From Gracilariopsis chorda (Eukaryota; Rhodophyta; Florideophyceae; Gracilariales; Gracilariaceae), in assembly GCA_003194525.1 (NCBI GenBank), contig NBIV01000002.1, positions 310,001-374,000 of the forward strand: a stretch of DNA of 64,000 nt, written 5' to 3'. The notes below the pieces were generated by a model. The model saw nothing but the letters and a program-made list of their open reading frames with translations, searched no databases and had not been told where the DNA came from. Made by a program: the position numbers and the translations under genes. Below are positions 11,758 through 23,589 of this stretch, one piece after another. How positions within the stretch are numbered: the stretch's first letter is position 1; every line of letters begins with the position of its first letter.

Positions 11758-12488
11758 AAAGTACCTCTAAATGCCAAGTGTTCAGCGATCTTTGATGTAT
11801 GATCACAAGCCTATCATGTCTGCCGCCGTCGATTGCTATGCCTCTAGCCTCCCGGTCATGCATTACCACTTCTGCCTCCCTCACCCACCTCAGACTTCAC
11901 TTCCACGAATTATCGGCGTCTCTTTCGACCAATGTCTACCTCTGACCATTGGAGCGTTTCTGTTTCATATAACCACCATTGAATTCATTCATTTGCTTTG
12001 TAGCTTTGCGGCAAAGGAGTTTCGTGAGGCTTTCAATCTTGGATGAAGAGATATACGCTGCAGTTCTACATTAATGACCATGACGTCATTTATTTCTGAG
12101 ATCTTGCATCAAAGGCGATGAAAAAACTCAGTGCGCATGTTGGTACACCAGACGTACTTCTCCAAACCACATTTCATTCTAACATAATCTTTGTTTTTTA
12201 GCTTCCAATTCTGCGTCCGAGACAGCTTCCAATTCCAATTTCGAAACAATGCTTGATATACTAATGAAAAGCGATATTGAGGAAAGAGTAGGCAAGATCT
12301 GTAGATCTTTTTATGTACTTGTAGAAAGACGCACGGTACTGCGAATAACAACTTCCATACCTCGGTTTAATTTGACTCACCATCACGTATACTCTATAAT
12401 AGATGCAGAACAGAAGGAACTAGATCATTTTTTGCTTGTTTGAAGCTCAAAAACGCGATCTTATCTTTATAGTGATCTCACCACTAGC

Positions 12489-13094
12489 GTGATTATGGAA
12501 ATGAAACCGAAGCCCTGTGTATGTTTCTGTCCGTGGGATACAGGCGTTGCGATGTCTGGGTTCCTAAAGCGACGAAAGAATTTATCTAAGAAGGAAGAAG
12601 AATCTTTCTTGTCAATGATGAAGAATTTGTTTTCTTTTAACGTATCGGGTCACTCTGCTGAGATTCACACGTTTATCGTTCTCTTAAACCTGCGAAGTGA
12701 ACATTGGGGTATACTAATAGGAATGCGGTATATGGATGTTGATTGAAACAAGATAGAGAACCCTACCGTTTACGTTGGGGACAGTCTACCTTTCAAGTGT
12801 CCAACGCCTGCCTTGAAGCTTTTTAAGACAGCGTTTGAATACAGCATTCTTCCCAAAAACAGTGAGGCTATGGTTTTACGGAAGAACGCAGTCTTGGACC
12901 TCAAGAATTACTACCAAGAAGGGGACAATTAAAGCTGTGGATGTTATTTCATCTCCTTCTTTACCGAGTTTGCATGGGATCGGCGATGCGCTCTGGACAA
13001 AACCTATGCACAGCTGTATATTTCTGAGCTCTTCGAGCGATATCGTTGGGTTTTCATAAGAGGCCAGCTGGTACAAACTTTCATGGCAGGTTAG
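12489..13094 (+). pseudogene. Ulp1-like (C48) cysteine protease remnant in MULE-1
   Basis: The reading frame 12489-13094, with two internal stops (12744-12746 and 12930-12932), has the Ulp1 layout. A His sits in SEHWGILIG (codon at 12702), an Asp in VYVGDSLPF (12780), and a Cys in SCGCYFISFF (12936) preceded by YYQEGDN. The order His, Asp, Cys-Gly and the preceding Gln match SUMO/NEDD8-type proteases of clan CE (family knowledge); the Gln-to-Cys spacing is one residue longer than I would expect if the stop codon counts as a residue. Such domains are known as passengers in some plant MULEs. The stops mean no intact enzyme is encoded. Assignment is from motifs only, without an alignment. Confidence 0.65.
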
Positions 13095-13346
13095 TAATTA
13101 GGCACTGAAACGGTGACGGAAACAGTGGTCAGTGAGTACCGAATTCAGCATCGAGAGCACATGTTTGAGGCCAGAGCACGAGGTTTGTCGCGATTGAAAG
13201 AAGTTCAGAGTCAGAATAGCCAGTGAGGCCAAGCTCTGAGTCCAGGGTCCGAATAATTGGGTAGTGAAGCCAAAATCAAAAACGAGAAAGGAAAAGAGTC
13301 AAATAGTCCGAGATCTACCAATGGAGGCACTTTCGAAGGCAAATAA

Positions 13347-14962
13347 ATGGTAGAACAGCCGAATGAATCTACAGAATTCGGGACACTGGCAACTTGTGTA
13401 AGTGATTCGGGCACTGGTGTTTGTAGATTTGACAGTGGCGAGGCTTACGCAAAGAAGCCTGACGAGATATGTATAAAGAGAAGAGAAGAGAAACGGCCAA
13501 GACTCGACGATTGTCTGGAGGAAATTGAGCTGATGAATAGACGTCTCTCCACGGTTTCTATGGACCGTGTACCTCGAAAGATGCGTTTTGATGATAGCTA
13601 CAATGCAGCTTCGTCCGTCGTTCAAGACCTACTTTTCACTGTTTTGAGTAATGTGGATAACAGTTCTGTGCCGCAGCTGGAGATGCCAAATGAAGTGGAT
13701 CATGTGTAAGATTTAGTAGGAATCCTAAAGTTACTGGCAACAACAAACGGTTGGATGTATGGTGTCCATTGCTTTCGAACAGTTTGCAGGAGACTTAAGG
13801 GAAACGATAGGATTGCTACGGGAAAGATGCGCTGTATTAATTCGAATTTTTCTTGAAACATCTCTTTCAACATTATCAGAAGTACAAAGAAGTGGGAGAT
13901 ACCTTATTGCCAGAATCACAAACACTGCCCTCTATCGATCATCGAAAGAAGATTGACAAGCAAATTGAGACTATTTGGTTATCTCTTATCTCGCGCTATA
14001 GGAACTGAAAAAAGGATAGAGTAACAGGAATGCTGAACCAGATTGGAAGATGCACTTACCAGAAAGAACTTTGCGTTGGAATTATGGAAGAGTTGAAAGA
14101 GTGTGTCATGGAAAAACTTTTGAAACATCATCTAACAAAGGTTTTATGTCTAGAGTAGCATTAAAGCCACTTTATTTGTCTCATGCCAACCGCTTTCACC
14201 CTGGCCTTAAGCTATGCCTGTCACTCCAGAATACCAATACAGTCTCTGCGCATAGAAGACATAAGATTCGAGAAGGTAGATAAGATGCTATTGTGATTGA
14301 TGTAGGAGAGGTGAGAGAGAATGATGACAGTGCTCTCATTGTAGAAGATGTAGTGGATCAGGGACATAACTCAGATCTTGTAGAGGACGTGTCTCGCTCC
14401 CAAAGTCCCTCCACTGTTCTGACTAATGGGAAGGCGCCTTTTGAGATTGACAAAGAATCGCGCGCAGATGACAGAACTGCGTTTTTTGAGAAGCGTGAAG
14501 AATACTATCCGGATTGTTCACTGGAGAACATGGAGTTGAGTGCATCAATGGCATCGGGTCTCTACCCATAAGGTTTCCTTAGAGGACGATGGGTCACTTT
14601 CCACACGCAGTATTGAATTGAGTGCGGAACGAAGTCCGGAAGGTGGTAAAGATCCAATTGAGCTCATAGAACGCTTTCCCGACCACGTAGAGGAGCTCTC
14701 TCTCGAATAATTTCATGAGATTATTGTAGAGTTGGAGGGCAATACTAGAGCTACTGGGCAGATTGAGATTCTGGAAACTGACGGGGAGGATAGCAATCAG
14801 GATGACGACAAGAGCTCAGCTGTTGAGAACTATCAGGACGAGGATATAGAAGAGTGCTTTAAGGCTGCTGCTGTCGCATTTCTTCAATCACTTCCTTTGA
14901 AGTCCCCCGCCCATGATGTTTTGAAGGACGTTCAAAATATAGCCGACTATATGGGATTCTAA
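13347..14962 (+). pseudogene. acidic, charged coding stretch of MULE-1, function unknown
   Basis: Several plus-strand open pieces (13347-13709, 14293-14571, 14732-14962) are rich in Glu and Asp, for example VENYQDEDIEE and EIELMNRRLSTV. They lie between the Ulp1-like region and the transposase N-terminus. They may be a low-complexity linker or a separate MULE ORF. I recognise no domain. Stops and frame changes separate the pieces. Confidence 0.4.
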
Positions 14963-14968
14963 ATATTT

Positions 14969-16381
14969 GTGAGAACTGCTATCTATGTTGGTTTTAAGGA
15001 GAAGAAAAGAAAAATTAACGGAATATCTGGAGGTCAGGGGGTTCTACAAAATGGAATTCTGAAGTGCCAGACTTACAACGACAAGAAAGACCGATGTTTG
15101 TTTTTCAAGACGATCATGACGGTTTCAGATAGTACTAAGAGACGGAGCTACGTCGCTGAGTTCACAGCGGCGGGGAATAAAAATCCGTCAACCCAACACG
15201 GATCTGTGAAGCACTTAGATCCAAAAATGAGAGCTGAGGCATTTCAAGTGACGGGAAGGCTACATATATCTTTCCAGGACACAATTAGGTACCTTGAAGA
15301 CAAGTAAAAGAAGCCGATCAATCCCATATCTGCACGAAACCAACTAGGATATACAGGGTCAGTGAGTAAACCGAAGGAACTGGAGTGCATGCGGTTGAGC
15401 AAGATTCTTATTGAGCTCAATATGGAGGAAGGATCCAAGAATCAAATTCTTATCTAAGTGTGACTCCGCCGGACGAGTGAAGCTGGCTTGCTGGTCATTG
15501 AAATAGTGGTTGGAGGACTACAAAAGTTTTGGGATTGTATCAGGTGTATCGGTTGATTGCGACGCCATAGAAAATCGCTATGGGTATCCACTCCTCACTG
15601 TGAATGGAAGAGCAAACGATGGATTCACCTTAGCTTTCTTTATGGGATTCATTTCAGGGGAAACTACGGCTAACTTCGTTGAGATTCTATACTGCTTAAG
15701 TTCTATCATTCCAATGTCACCGGCAACATAACCATGTACCAAAGCATTCCATGCATCAACGCTGTGGAGCAGGTGTTTGAAGGGTCATTCACGTCTTTAG
15801 ATGAAGGGCATATTAACCAGAACCAGATGCGCAACGTGACATCATGGTGTGCACATATAAAACGCCAATCTTGGTATGAAGATATGTCGAGGGACATGTT
15901 TGCTATGCAAAGTTCACGAACCGTCCAAAACTTCATGACACGCAGGGAGTCTTTCCAGAGAAATTACTTTGAACATTTCGTGGAAAGACCTCCAGTTTGG
16001 TATCAATACCTCTACAGGATGAAGCCACACATGGTCTTCAGCTGTTTAAAAGAACTAGCCGTTCCTAATAGGTACCTTTTCCAATGTACGGGCTAAATTA
16101 ATGCATTCAAGTTCGGGTAAAAGGTCTATATGTTCTCTAAGAAGGTTCCCTTCTCTCATATTATTTGCGGGATTCGTCGAGAAGCGTTGAAAACAAACGA
16201 CAGGCGACAGGAGGCTTGCAGAAGGTCAGTATCTTATTTGAGTAGTAGATTTCGATCTCTACGAAATTTTCAGCTACCGTTACTCGACGAAGTTCTGAAC
16301 TTCCTTCGAGTAGAGTACACAACTTTCTCTCTCAAAAAAGTCAAAGAGCTGGGCATCGAAAGTGCAAAAAACTTTGCGTGA
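14969..16381 (+). pseudogene. MULE transposase, N-terminal and catalytic regions
   Basis: The first piece (14969-15438) reads GVLQNGILKCQTYNDKKDR, resembling the N-terminal DNA-binding region of MULE transposases. The catalytic region follows at about 15500-16096: VDCDAIENRYGYPLLTV holds a candidate first Asp, then NDGFTLAFFMGFISGETT matches the family's 'g.t...a.g.i..Et' core. After a frameshift near 15730 the sequence NAVEQVFEGSFTSLDEGHI fits the second-Asp and W-H-x-x-N block, but the Asp position reads MYQS, so the residue appears lost. MULE transposases cut and paste the element through a DDE nuclease. Stops, a frameshift and the missing Asp make this copy inactive. Confidence 0.65.
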
Positions 16382-16513
16382 ATCTCAACCTCTGTGATTG
16401 AATACGACACCTAGACCTGTTTTGGACTGGCTTTTGAACACGGAAGCTCACATGGCCCAGTCGTACGATTTGAACTGCAAAAAGGAAGACCTCCGACCTC
16501 TTCACCCACGATA

Positions 16514-17065
16514 TTGCAGCCACAGTCTAGACTAGTTGTAGTCCTTTTCGCAACTACGGTCACTTCAACTGATAGTGGCCCAGAAATCAAACTTCTCGCA
16601 TCGTGCAGCTGTCGCATGTCGCTAGCAATGGGGTTTCCGTGTAGAAACATTTTGAGATGTGCATATGTATACCCAGAAGAACTTCTAAGACTACGAGATC
16701 TAAGTCACGTTTTGGACGAATGCGCCCCCATTCATCACCTTTTTGATCTATACTGGAAGGTATCTGGTCCTGGAATTTCTGTTCAAGATACGAGTGAGGT
16801 ACGACGTCAGGAAAGAGTGTATAAAGAAGTAGAATTAGAAAACCTGCTGCGCACATCCGCAACAAACGAAACTGATATTGATTTCGATGAAATACTGTGC
16901 AAAAAGGAAGACGCTGAGGTGCAGAACTACGTTACCAGAGCTGCTGGAATCGCGCCATTTGATCAATGCCACAGAATTGCATTAAGGTTGACTATGAATG
17001 CGGTCGACCGCGTTCACCAAATCTTGGAAAACGTCCAGGACGTGTTACCTCAAGTATCGGTCTAA
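16514..17065 (+). pseudogene. C-terminal SWIM-like zinc region of MULE-1 transposase
   Basis: This 183-codon open segment contains CSCRMSLAMGFPCRNILRC, which fits the SWIM zinc motif (C-x-C ... C-x-H) common at the C-terminus of MULE transposases, except that the final His is Asn. After it the segment is charged and helical (RQERVYKEVELENLL). It follows the catalytic region in the same strand with a broken frame between them. The SWIM call supports the MULE identity of the whole unit. Confidence 0.55.
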
Positions 17066-18042
17066 CAACTTTCTTTAGTCCCAGACTTCGACAGCCTTCC
17101 TGGTTTGCAAAGAGACTTCGTTGTAACTTCTGGTTCTGAATGTAAATAATATAAGATGATTAAACCACCGAAGAAAGGTTATGTTAGAATGAAACGAAAA
17201 AAGGATACACGTAGAGATTCTACTCGAAGAAGAAACGTACGTCTTCTTGATATTCTGAGATACAAGAACCATCTCAGGAGTTATTGAAACTGCAATCGCC
17301 TCCCTCTTCTGCTGATATAGACAGAGTACAGTGAAAAGCTCTGAGCATATTTGAAAATAATTCTAGAGGTTAAAAGTTGTTAGTAGTTGGATCAAAAGTA
17401 AAATATCGTTGTAAGAGCCTTCAAATAATGTACGTAAAGCACAGGTTATCTTAAATAGGCGTACGAAGCGTTCAGAAAACGCAGAGAACTGTTCAATGGC
17501 GTCAAAGTAGAAAAAAGTAGAGCCGTGCTTTTCCAATACGCAGCTATAGAAAATACTGAGTAGAGACGACGAAGACGACAGTGAATTGCACCATAAGCAA
17601 AAAAATCGACGGTGCATCGGATGGAGGCAGCAAAGAGAACTGTTCTTCTACCGTACAAAAGTGATAGTAGGGAATGCAAGTGCAGAATTCACAAAGGCAA
17701 GATGTAAAGCCGACAGTAAAGACAAAAGAAACAAGCGCCGATCTCACAGAAACAAGATGCAGAGACGACGGTTATGTAAGGAAAGAAAAACACAGAATTA
17801 ATAGAATGAAATGCAGAAACAATGATAAAGACGGGAGTAGATAGTGGTGGAGCCCAAAGATCTAACAGGAATGAAATTGGTGAAAGAAATGGGTGGTAAC
17901 GAGTTTTGAAGTGGATGAAATAGGCAGGAGTAATAATGCGTGACTATGAGACTAGAGTCCTAGGATTTGACAACAACGGACATGGTGAGCTGGTGATTAA
18001 AGATCAAAGGTTGCTGAAAACATGGCGCTTATAGGTTCGTTG
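17066..18042. other. no gene seen; 3' non-coding part of MULE-1
   Basis: A/G-rich sequence without a supported gene. Its last 200 bases show weak inverted similarity to about 11760-11960, continuing the TIR inward. Confidence 0.45.
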
Positions 18043-18240
18043 TTGCCGGTTTGAGTTGGTCATTTTGTTTGATTGGTCTACTGGGGCAATAGGGGGCTGT
18101 CATTGGCCGCAGGAAAATGTGCATATGCGGATCATTGAGCCGGGTCACTTTTCTGGAGAGCTTGTGCTGAGCTGTTCCTCGTCAGTCAACTTCGTACGCT
18201 GGCTACGCTGTGTAGATTATCCCTTGGCCCAGCCGGCGGT
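18043..18240 (-). repeat. right terminal inverted repeat of MULE-1 (outer part)
   Basis: Inverted copy of 11561-11757. The outer end GGCCCAGCCGGCGG pairs with CCCCCGGCGGGCC at the left end apart from a single-base offset. Confidence 0.8.
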
Positions 18241-18458
18241 ACTGCTGTCGCATGGGCTTCTGATATATGTGAGAAGTTCATGTTTGCGCAGTGGAGGGGG
18301 CCTCTCTCACAAGCAACGGTATTCGGCACAGGAATCTTCCGGGGGACTGTTTCGGTCCGCTGGGGGATGAGACTTTACTTAAATAGGGATACTACGTGCA
18401 ATTGGGATACTAAAGTCTGTCAGTGGCGGACGTGGCGTTCAGATGTTGTACGTCATTT

Positions 18459-18463
18459 CTTCT
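18459..18463. repeat. target-site duplication of E3, left copy
   Basis: CTTCT directly before the 5' LTR, identical to 26136-26140 directly after the 3' LTR. Five bases is the usual Ty3/gypsy size. Confidence 0.85.
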
Positions 18464-18723
18464 TGACACGTGTGTGGTGTGCACGGCACAAATAATGATC
18501 TTGTTTATTGTAGTCGATTTGATTGGTGAGACCCAGCTTCCACCCTGGAAGCTGGGCTCAAGTGGTAGCATGTAACTCCTGACGGCTGCCCATTGCAGCC
18601 GCCGGGAGGAAGAAAAAAAAACAAGCCACGAAAAAACACAACCACAACCTCCACCACCAACATCAACAAAGCTTCCCTTCGTCGTCCCTCCAACCTCCAA
18701 TCCTGCCACTTTGTTGCGCCACA
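18464..18723 (+). repeat. 5' LTR of E3 (260 bp)
   Basis: Begins TGACACGTG and ends GCGCCACA, so it has TG...CA ends. It aligns without gaps to 25876-26135. An internal palindrome, CCAGCTTCCACCCTGGAAGCTGG, is kept in both copies with one substitution and may form an RNA hairpin. Confidence 0.9.
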
Positions 18724-20054
18724 TGGTACTCTTGAGGAGGGGTGACGGATCCGGAAACATGACAACTACAATGACGTTTGACGGTGTAAATGTTGAGGTT
18801 GTGAAGTTTTTCTTCTACTACGATAATGTCCTAATGAAAGGAAAGACCGATATGGAGAAAGCTGCAGAGCTTCTCTGCCATTTGCAAGGAAAGGCTTTCG
18901 ACTATTATTATGAAACCAATGCGGTTGATGGTGCCTTATCGCCTGAAGCTGAGGAATATCGGACCGTACGAGAGGGCTTCTACAAGACCTACTCGGTGAC
19001 CGTAGAGCCTCAGGAGTATATCCGCAGAGCTATGATGTGGAAGGTCCAACCTATTGACACATTGGACTCCCTAAATGAAATGGACCACTGTTTCAGCAGA
19101 GCCGGTTTCAACTCTGAAGCTAAGTTTGGACTGCTTCGGAATGCAGTGAACGAACACATGGACATTGCACAGTTCGTGCTACTAAGAGGTGCGTCAGACT
19201 ATGAGTCTTTGAAAAAAACGATCAAAGATTATGTCAGCTGTAGAAGCTCATTTACATCCGCATTTGGGGGTGGTTCGTCCCGCAGCCATAAGAATACCGA
19301 GAAGAAGGTACTATTTCGTAGGCCGGAGCAGAAAGTGGAGGAGCTGGAGTCCCAAGTTGAAGAACTCACAGATAGGTTGGCGGACTTGACTCTTCTGATA
19401 AAGAAAAAACAAATTGAATCGAATACCGAAGGAAATACGAGGACATGTTCTTATTGTAATAAGCATGGACATGGAGCCAATCGGTGTCCCTCCAATCCAC
19501 ATCGTGACACCAGATGCGCCCGATGCAACCAGCTTGGACATTCTGAAGCCACGTGTTGGTCCAAGGCACCGATAGAGGAAGAAAAGAAAGTTAGGATCCA
19601 AGCTGCGAATATCGAGTCTAATGCTGAACATATCCTAAAGAAGAGGGTGGTTCCCGTTCGCATGAACCCTCCCGCGGCGCAAATCAATGTGGTCACCGAA
19701 GAAAAAGGAGAAGACTTAGTAACAGCGACGAAACGTGGTCCAGACGGCGAGGCCCTACCAAAACAACAGAAGATTCCGAGAGTAGACATTGGTTCTTTGT
19801 TAAATCCCAAAGAGCAAAGCAGAACCACAAATCCAAAGGAGACCATAGATTTAACTCGTCCTTTAGTCTGTAAGCCTCGTAAAAGGGCCCAGGGTCGTAA
19901 GAAACCCGCCAAGAACAGGGCCTCTGTAAGGGCAAAACACTCGATCCCAGAGCATGTGGGGCGGTACAACGTCTTGATCGAGCTCCCCAATGCCTCTTGT
20001 GGGTTGACATTCGGTCAGCTTCTCCGTGGTGACGCAGATGACGCAAAACGATAA
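18723..20054 (+). pseudogene. gag of E3, with two CCHC zinc knuckles
   Basis: The frame is open from the LTR edge to a TAA at 20052. The ATG at 18723 overlaps the LTR end and primer site, so the ATG at 18759 (MTTTMTFDG) may be the true start; a retrotransposon gag builds the particle that packages the RNA. The N-terminal half has capsid-like text (AAELLCHLQGKAFDYYYE, FYKTYSVTVEPQEYI). A coiled-coil-like stretch (KVEELESQVEELTDRLADL) precedes two knuckles, CSYCNKHGHGANRC and CARCNQLGHSEATC, both exactly C-x2-C-x4-H-x4-C. The ORF itself is unbroken, but the stop before the protease lies in the same frame as pol, so it is either a readthrough stop or a mutation. Confidence 0.88.
18724..18740 (+). 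other. primer-binding site of E3
   Basis: TGGTACTCTTGAGGAGG starts immediately after the 5' LTR, where the tRNA primer should pair. The TGG start fits the CCA end of a tRNA; I cannot name the tRNA. Confidence 0.65.
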
Positions 20055-20705
20055 ATAAGGAAACTGTTCGTGAAGGGTAGTGGTGCTAGGAAAGTTTCTG
20101 CTGTCGAGAGTAGCAGTCCAAGGCGGTTAAAGGTCCTGATGTTGAAAGTGCATGGCACGGAGGCACACGCCCTTTTGGACTCAGGAGCCGTACCAAACCT
20201 TCTATCCACTTCACTGAGTGATCAGCTGATGCTCTCACCCGAACCAAGTGTGAGAAAGATAAAGGTTGCAGATGGAAACTCTTAAACCGTGAGGGGAGTA
20301 CTTCGTGATGTGCCTGTTCTCTTCGGAGATTCAAAAGTGAAGTTAAACTTCCTGGTAGTGGACAATCCCCCCTTAGACGTAATAATCGGTTGTCCTGCAT
20401 TGGAAGAAATAATGGCGTGCATTGACCTTGGAAACCAGACGGTTTCTGTTACTATCGATGGAGTGACCTCAGTACTGGAACTAGAGTACGACAGACGGGT
20501 ATCATGCTTGCTCGAGACAAGTACTGAAAGTGAAGACTTTACGTCTGACACGGACGTCGTTCCTCCTTCATCCATTTCTGACGAAGAGGAGGATGACCTT
20601 GTCCTGTCCGTAGTGAATGTAGAGCCGTACGAGCCCGATCTATCTGGATCTGAAGATGTAAGTGACATGCCAGATCTCCTAGAAGAAGAAGACACTGATG
20701 AATAG
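20055..20705 (+). pseudogene. retropepsin-like protease of E3
   Basis: In the gag frame, after the TAA at 20052, ALLDSGAVPNLLST carries the D-S-G active-site triad of an aspartic protease. After another in-frame TAA at 20283, LNFLVVDNPPLDVIIGCPAL gives the typical 'hhhG' end of the retropepsin fold. An acidic linker (SDEEEDD, LLEEEDTDE) follows to a TAG at 20703. The domain has the right order and length, with one stop inside it. Confidence 0.8.
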
Positions 20706-22319
20706 AGTAGCGAGGGGCACGAGCTACATATCGTCGTCGAGTGAAGCGAAGAAACCGAACGATTCTCCCTGGTTGCAGCCAAGCTGCACCACTTGCCCTC
20801 GGACGCCCAAGAATCTATTGAAAGAATGCTGCGTGAAAAGAATATTACTGCATGGACTTTAAGAGACCTCCGTCCATCAGATGGGCCTATAAAGCATTCG
20901 TTTGAGCTTGATGATAATACCCCAATCCACCTTCTGGCGCGGCGTCGTCCCCCTCGGCACAATTATCTGGTTAAAACCGAGGTTGAAAATATGTTGAGAA
21001 CAGGCATCACTACGCCCGCAAGCTCAGCCTGGTCATTTTCTATAGTCATTGCTACGAAGAAGAATGGTAAGCCAAGATTCTGTGTGGATTACCGCACACT
21101 TAACGCCAGGATGAAAGCCGACAGGTGGCCTCTCCCAAAAGATAGAAGAGATCTTTGATGATCTCGCCCGGTCAAGTCTATTCACTACCCTGGACCTCTT
21201 TTCAGGGTACTGGCAGGTTCGATTGTCGGAAGAATGCAAGGAAACAACAACATTTGTCTGCCGATATGGAACTTATCAGTTCGAGGTGATGCCTTTCGGA
21301 CTAATGAATTCCCCGGCAACATCTCAAAGGATGATGGATATCATTTTGAAAGGATTAAAATTTGTTCCAGTATACCTAGACGATGTCTGATCTTTTCGGG
21401 ATGTATCGACGACCATCTCATCCATTGTGAAGAAGTCTTTTCGAGAATCGAAGAAAATGGCCAGAAGTTAAAAGTAACAAAATGCCGTTTCGCACAGTCA
21501 AAGGTTATACTACTAGGGCATATCGTGGATAAGACGGGAGTTAGGGTTGATCCAGAAAAGATTGGAGCCATACAAAGGGCACCACAACCATCTTCTGTGA
21601 CAGAGCTACGAAGCTTCCTTGGGCTAGCTGGTTATTATTGCAGGTTCATTCCAGGGTTTGCTGAGGTATCCGCCGCCCTGCATGCAGCTACTTCGAGTAA
21701 AAAGAAGTATAAGTGGACACCCATAACGCAACAACCGTTCGAAGAACTTAAGCTTAAGTTGACTACGCCCCCCGTTCTTGCCTTTCCAGACTTTGACAAA
21801 CCATTCATCGTAGAGACAGACGCTTCGTCTGCATCTCTTGGCGTAGTACTGTCACAGAAGAAAGAAGACGGGAAAGTACACCCTGCCCAGTACGCTAGTC
21901 GTACTATGACCGCAGCAGAAAGGAAATACTCTACCTGCGAAAGAGAAGCACTAGCCGTCATATTTGCGCTGAAAAAGTTTAGAGTATACCTCTTATCATC
22001 CACGCCTTTCAAATTGAACACTGGTAATCAGGCCCTACAGTACGCTTTCCGTAAGAAAGATATTCACGGACGACTCCCAAGATGGATGGATCTTTTGGCA
22101 GAATACGACTTTCGGATTCAATACCGGGCTGGGTGCATGAACCGTGCCGCTGATTTTTTGTCTAGGATTGAAAATAAGGAGGGGAATAGTGAAGCCAAAT
22201 TAAGCCTCGCGATGGAGGACGTGTGCACGAGAGACGACCTAGAAGAAGAAATTATTGCTAAGAAAACTCTGCTTTCTGGCACGAACATAGAAGTTGAGGA
22301 CGCTAACGTGCGCAGATAG
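20706..22319 (+). pseudogene. reverse transcriptase and RNase H of E3
   Basis: The protease frame continues through a TGA near 20742 into RT: SAWSFSIVIATKKNGKPRF, VDYRTLNARMKADRWPLP. An extra A in the A-run near 21137 shifts frame; then FTTLDLFSGYWQV, MPFGLMNSPATSQRMM and the intact active site VYLDDV. A one-base loss near 21387 turns the next codons into a stop, and the frame recovers as CIDDHLIHCEEVF, KCRFA, LGHIVD and FLGLAGYYCRFI. RNase H has VETDASSASLG and CEREALAVI, but the TDH block reads NTGNQAL, so that Asp is Gly. NRAADFLSR marks its end. RT copies the element RNA into DNA. Confidence 0.92.
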
Positions 22320-23135
22320 GTTAAGAGGAACGCTAATCTTTTCATCATCTGGAACGGCACAATCATGAGGAGATCACAGAAAGGACTTCGATTCATTCCA
22401 CAACGACCAGACAGGGCAGCGATCCTACGAACCTTCCACGATGAAATTGGACATTGGGGAATTCAGTCTACGAAAAAATTTATACTAGAGAGATACTGGT
22501 GGCCGGGTGTTCACGGAGATATAGTCGATTACGTCAGAAGCTGTGCTAGTTTTCAAAGAGCGGTAACCATCCCGACGTATAAGACGAGTCTTAAGTACCC
22601 ACTGACGGGACTCTTCCACGCATTCTCTCTAGATTTCGCAGGCCCGTTACCCACCACTAACCGAGGAAACCGATATATGCTCGTGGGTGTAGAGCACATC
22701 ACAGGATGGCCAATTGCACAAGCCAACTCTTCCGCTACAACCCAGGTTGTAATAGATTTTGTGAGAAAGGAAATCATCCAACCCTTTGGTCTACCCAGAC
22801 TGATAATATCTGATAATGCCACCTGTTTCCGCTCGAAGACGTTAGAAAGGTTTATGACCAACAATGGAATCACATGGAAAACGGTACTGGCGTACGCTCC
22901 TATGTCAAATGGCCGAGCGGAGCAAATGGTAGGAACCCTGAAGGGCGCAGTTGCTAGAGGAATCACTGGTGATAGAACAGACTGGGACTGCGTCCTACCA
23001 AGAGTGTTATACGGTTACAGAAGACGCGAAATGGCAGATGGAAAGTCACCATTTGAACTACTTTATGGTACAACCCCACGAATGAACAACGTGGAGCCCA
23101 TGGGGCCTTGTTTCTCATTGCACCGACTTTCATAG
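22320..23135 (+). pseudogene. integrase of E3
   Basis: In the same frame as RNase H, after one TAG at 22317. The zinc domain reads HDEIGHWGIQST ... WWPGVHGDI ... SCASFQRA; the two His and first Cys are present but the second Cys is Phe. The core keeps all catalytic residues: FHAFSLDFAGPLPT (Asp), PRLIISDNATCF (Asp), SNGRAEQMVGTLK (Glu). YRRREMADGKSPFELLYG is the usual end block. Nearly intact apart from the zinc Cys and a frame break at about 23100. Confidence 0.9.
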
Positions 23136-23148
23136 GGGACTGGAACTA

Positions 23149-23448
23149 ATGGATTCAAAAGTGGGAAGAGCAACCCGTGCCTTCCGACAACATGAACTGC
23201 AGCGTAGTGAAAGACGATCGATTCGCTTCAAAGTTGGTGACGAAGTACTCGTCGCAAAGGGTCAAGCAGTGAACGCAAAGAAAAAGTGGGCACCCTTTAA
23301 GTCCCGGTTCTATGGTCCTTGCAAATTAATAGGAGCATCTCATCCGCATTATAATCTAACAAGCTCACACGGAAGGATATCACGGGAGCCTATACACGCT
23401 GGACGACTGGTATTATATCATCGCCGTCCCGCTCATCTGCGGAATTAA
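23149..23448 (+). pseudogene. integrase C-terminal domain of E3
   Basis: This segment is one frame off from the integrase core. It holds RFKVGDEVLVAKGQ, then SRFYGPCKLIGASHPHYNL and ISREPIHAGRLVLYHRR. That is the GPY/F-type C-terminal module that contacts DNA and target. It ends at a TAA at 23446 with no chromodomain afterwards, unlike the other gypsy elements in the window, so E3 belongs to a different lineage. Confidence 0.8.
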
Positions 23449-23589
23449 GCTACATCAATGACTGCAATAAGAAATACTGCATACAACGCAGAATAGTAGA
23501 ATTCGTTTATTCGTGCAAATAGAAACCATGCATTGTGCTAACAGAACAGCAAGATCGACTCCAATGTGTCTGATGTTTGGAGACAGACA

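Larger units (their letters stand above)
11561..18240 (+). mobile_element. Mutator-like element MULE-1 with long TIRs, Ulp1-like gene and transposase
   Basis: A 6.7-kb element is bounded by long terminal inverted repeats. The outer 197 bp (11561-11757 and 18043-18240, inverted) align clearly by eye, and weaker similarity runs inward for perhaps 400 bp. Inside, on the plus strand, are a Ulp1-type protease remnant, an acidic coding stretch, and a MULE transposase with a SWIM-like zinc motif. Bases just outside the ends (11552-11560 and 18241-18249) share a central TGCTG at the same offset, a possible worn 9-bp target duplication, which is the MULE size. Long TIRs plus a MULE transposase define the class. 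Confidence 0.75.

Noticed and set aside
19451-19990. 179-codon minus-strand ORF within E3 gag
   Set aside because: Shadow of gag, which has two exact zinc knuckles on the plus strand.
20282-20962. 226-codon Ser-rich minus-strand ORF
   Set aside because: Opposite the E3 protease and acidic linker; acidic codons on one strand read as Ser/Leu on the other. Shadow.
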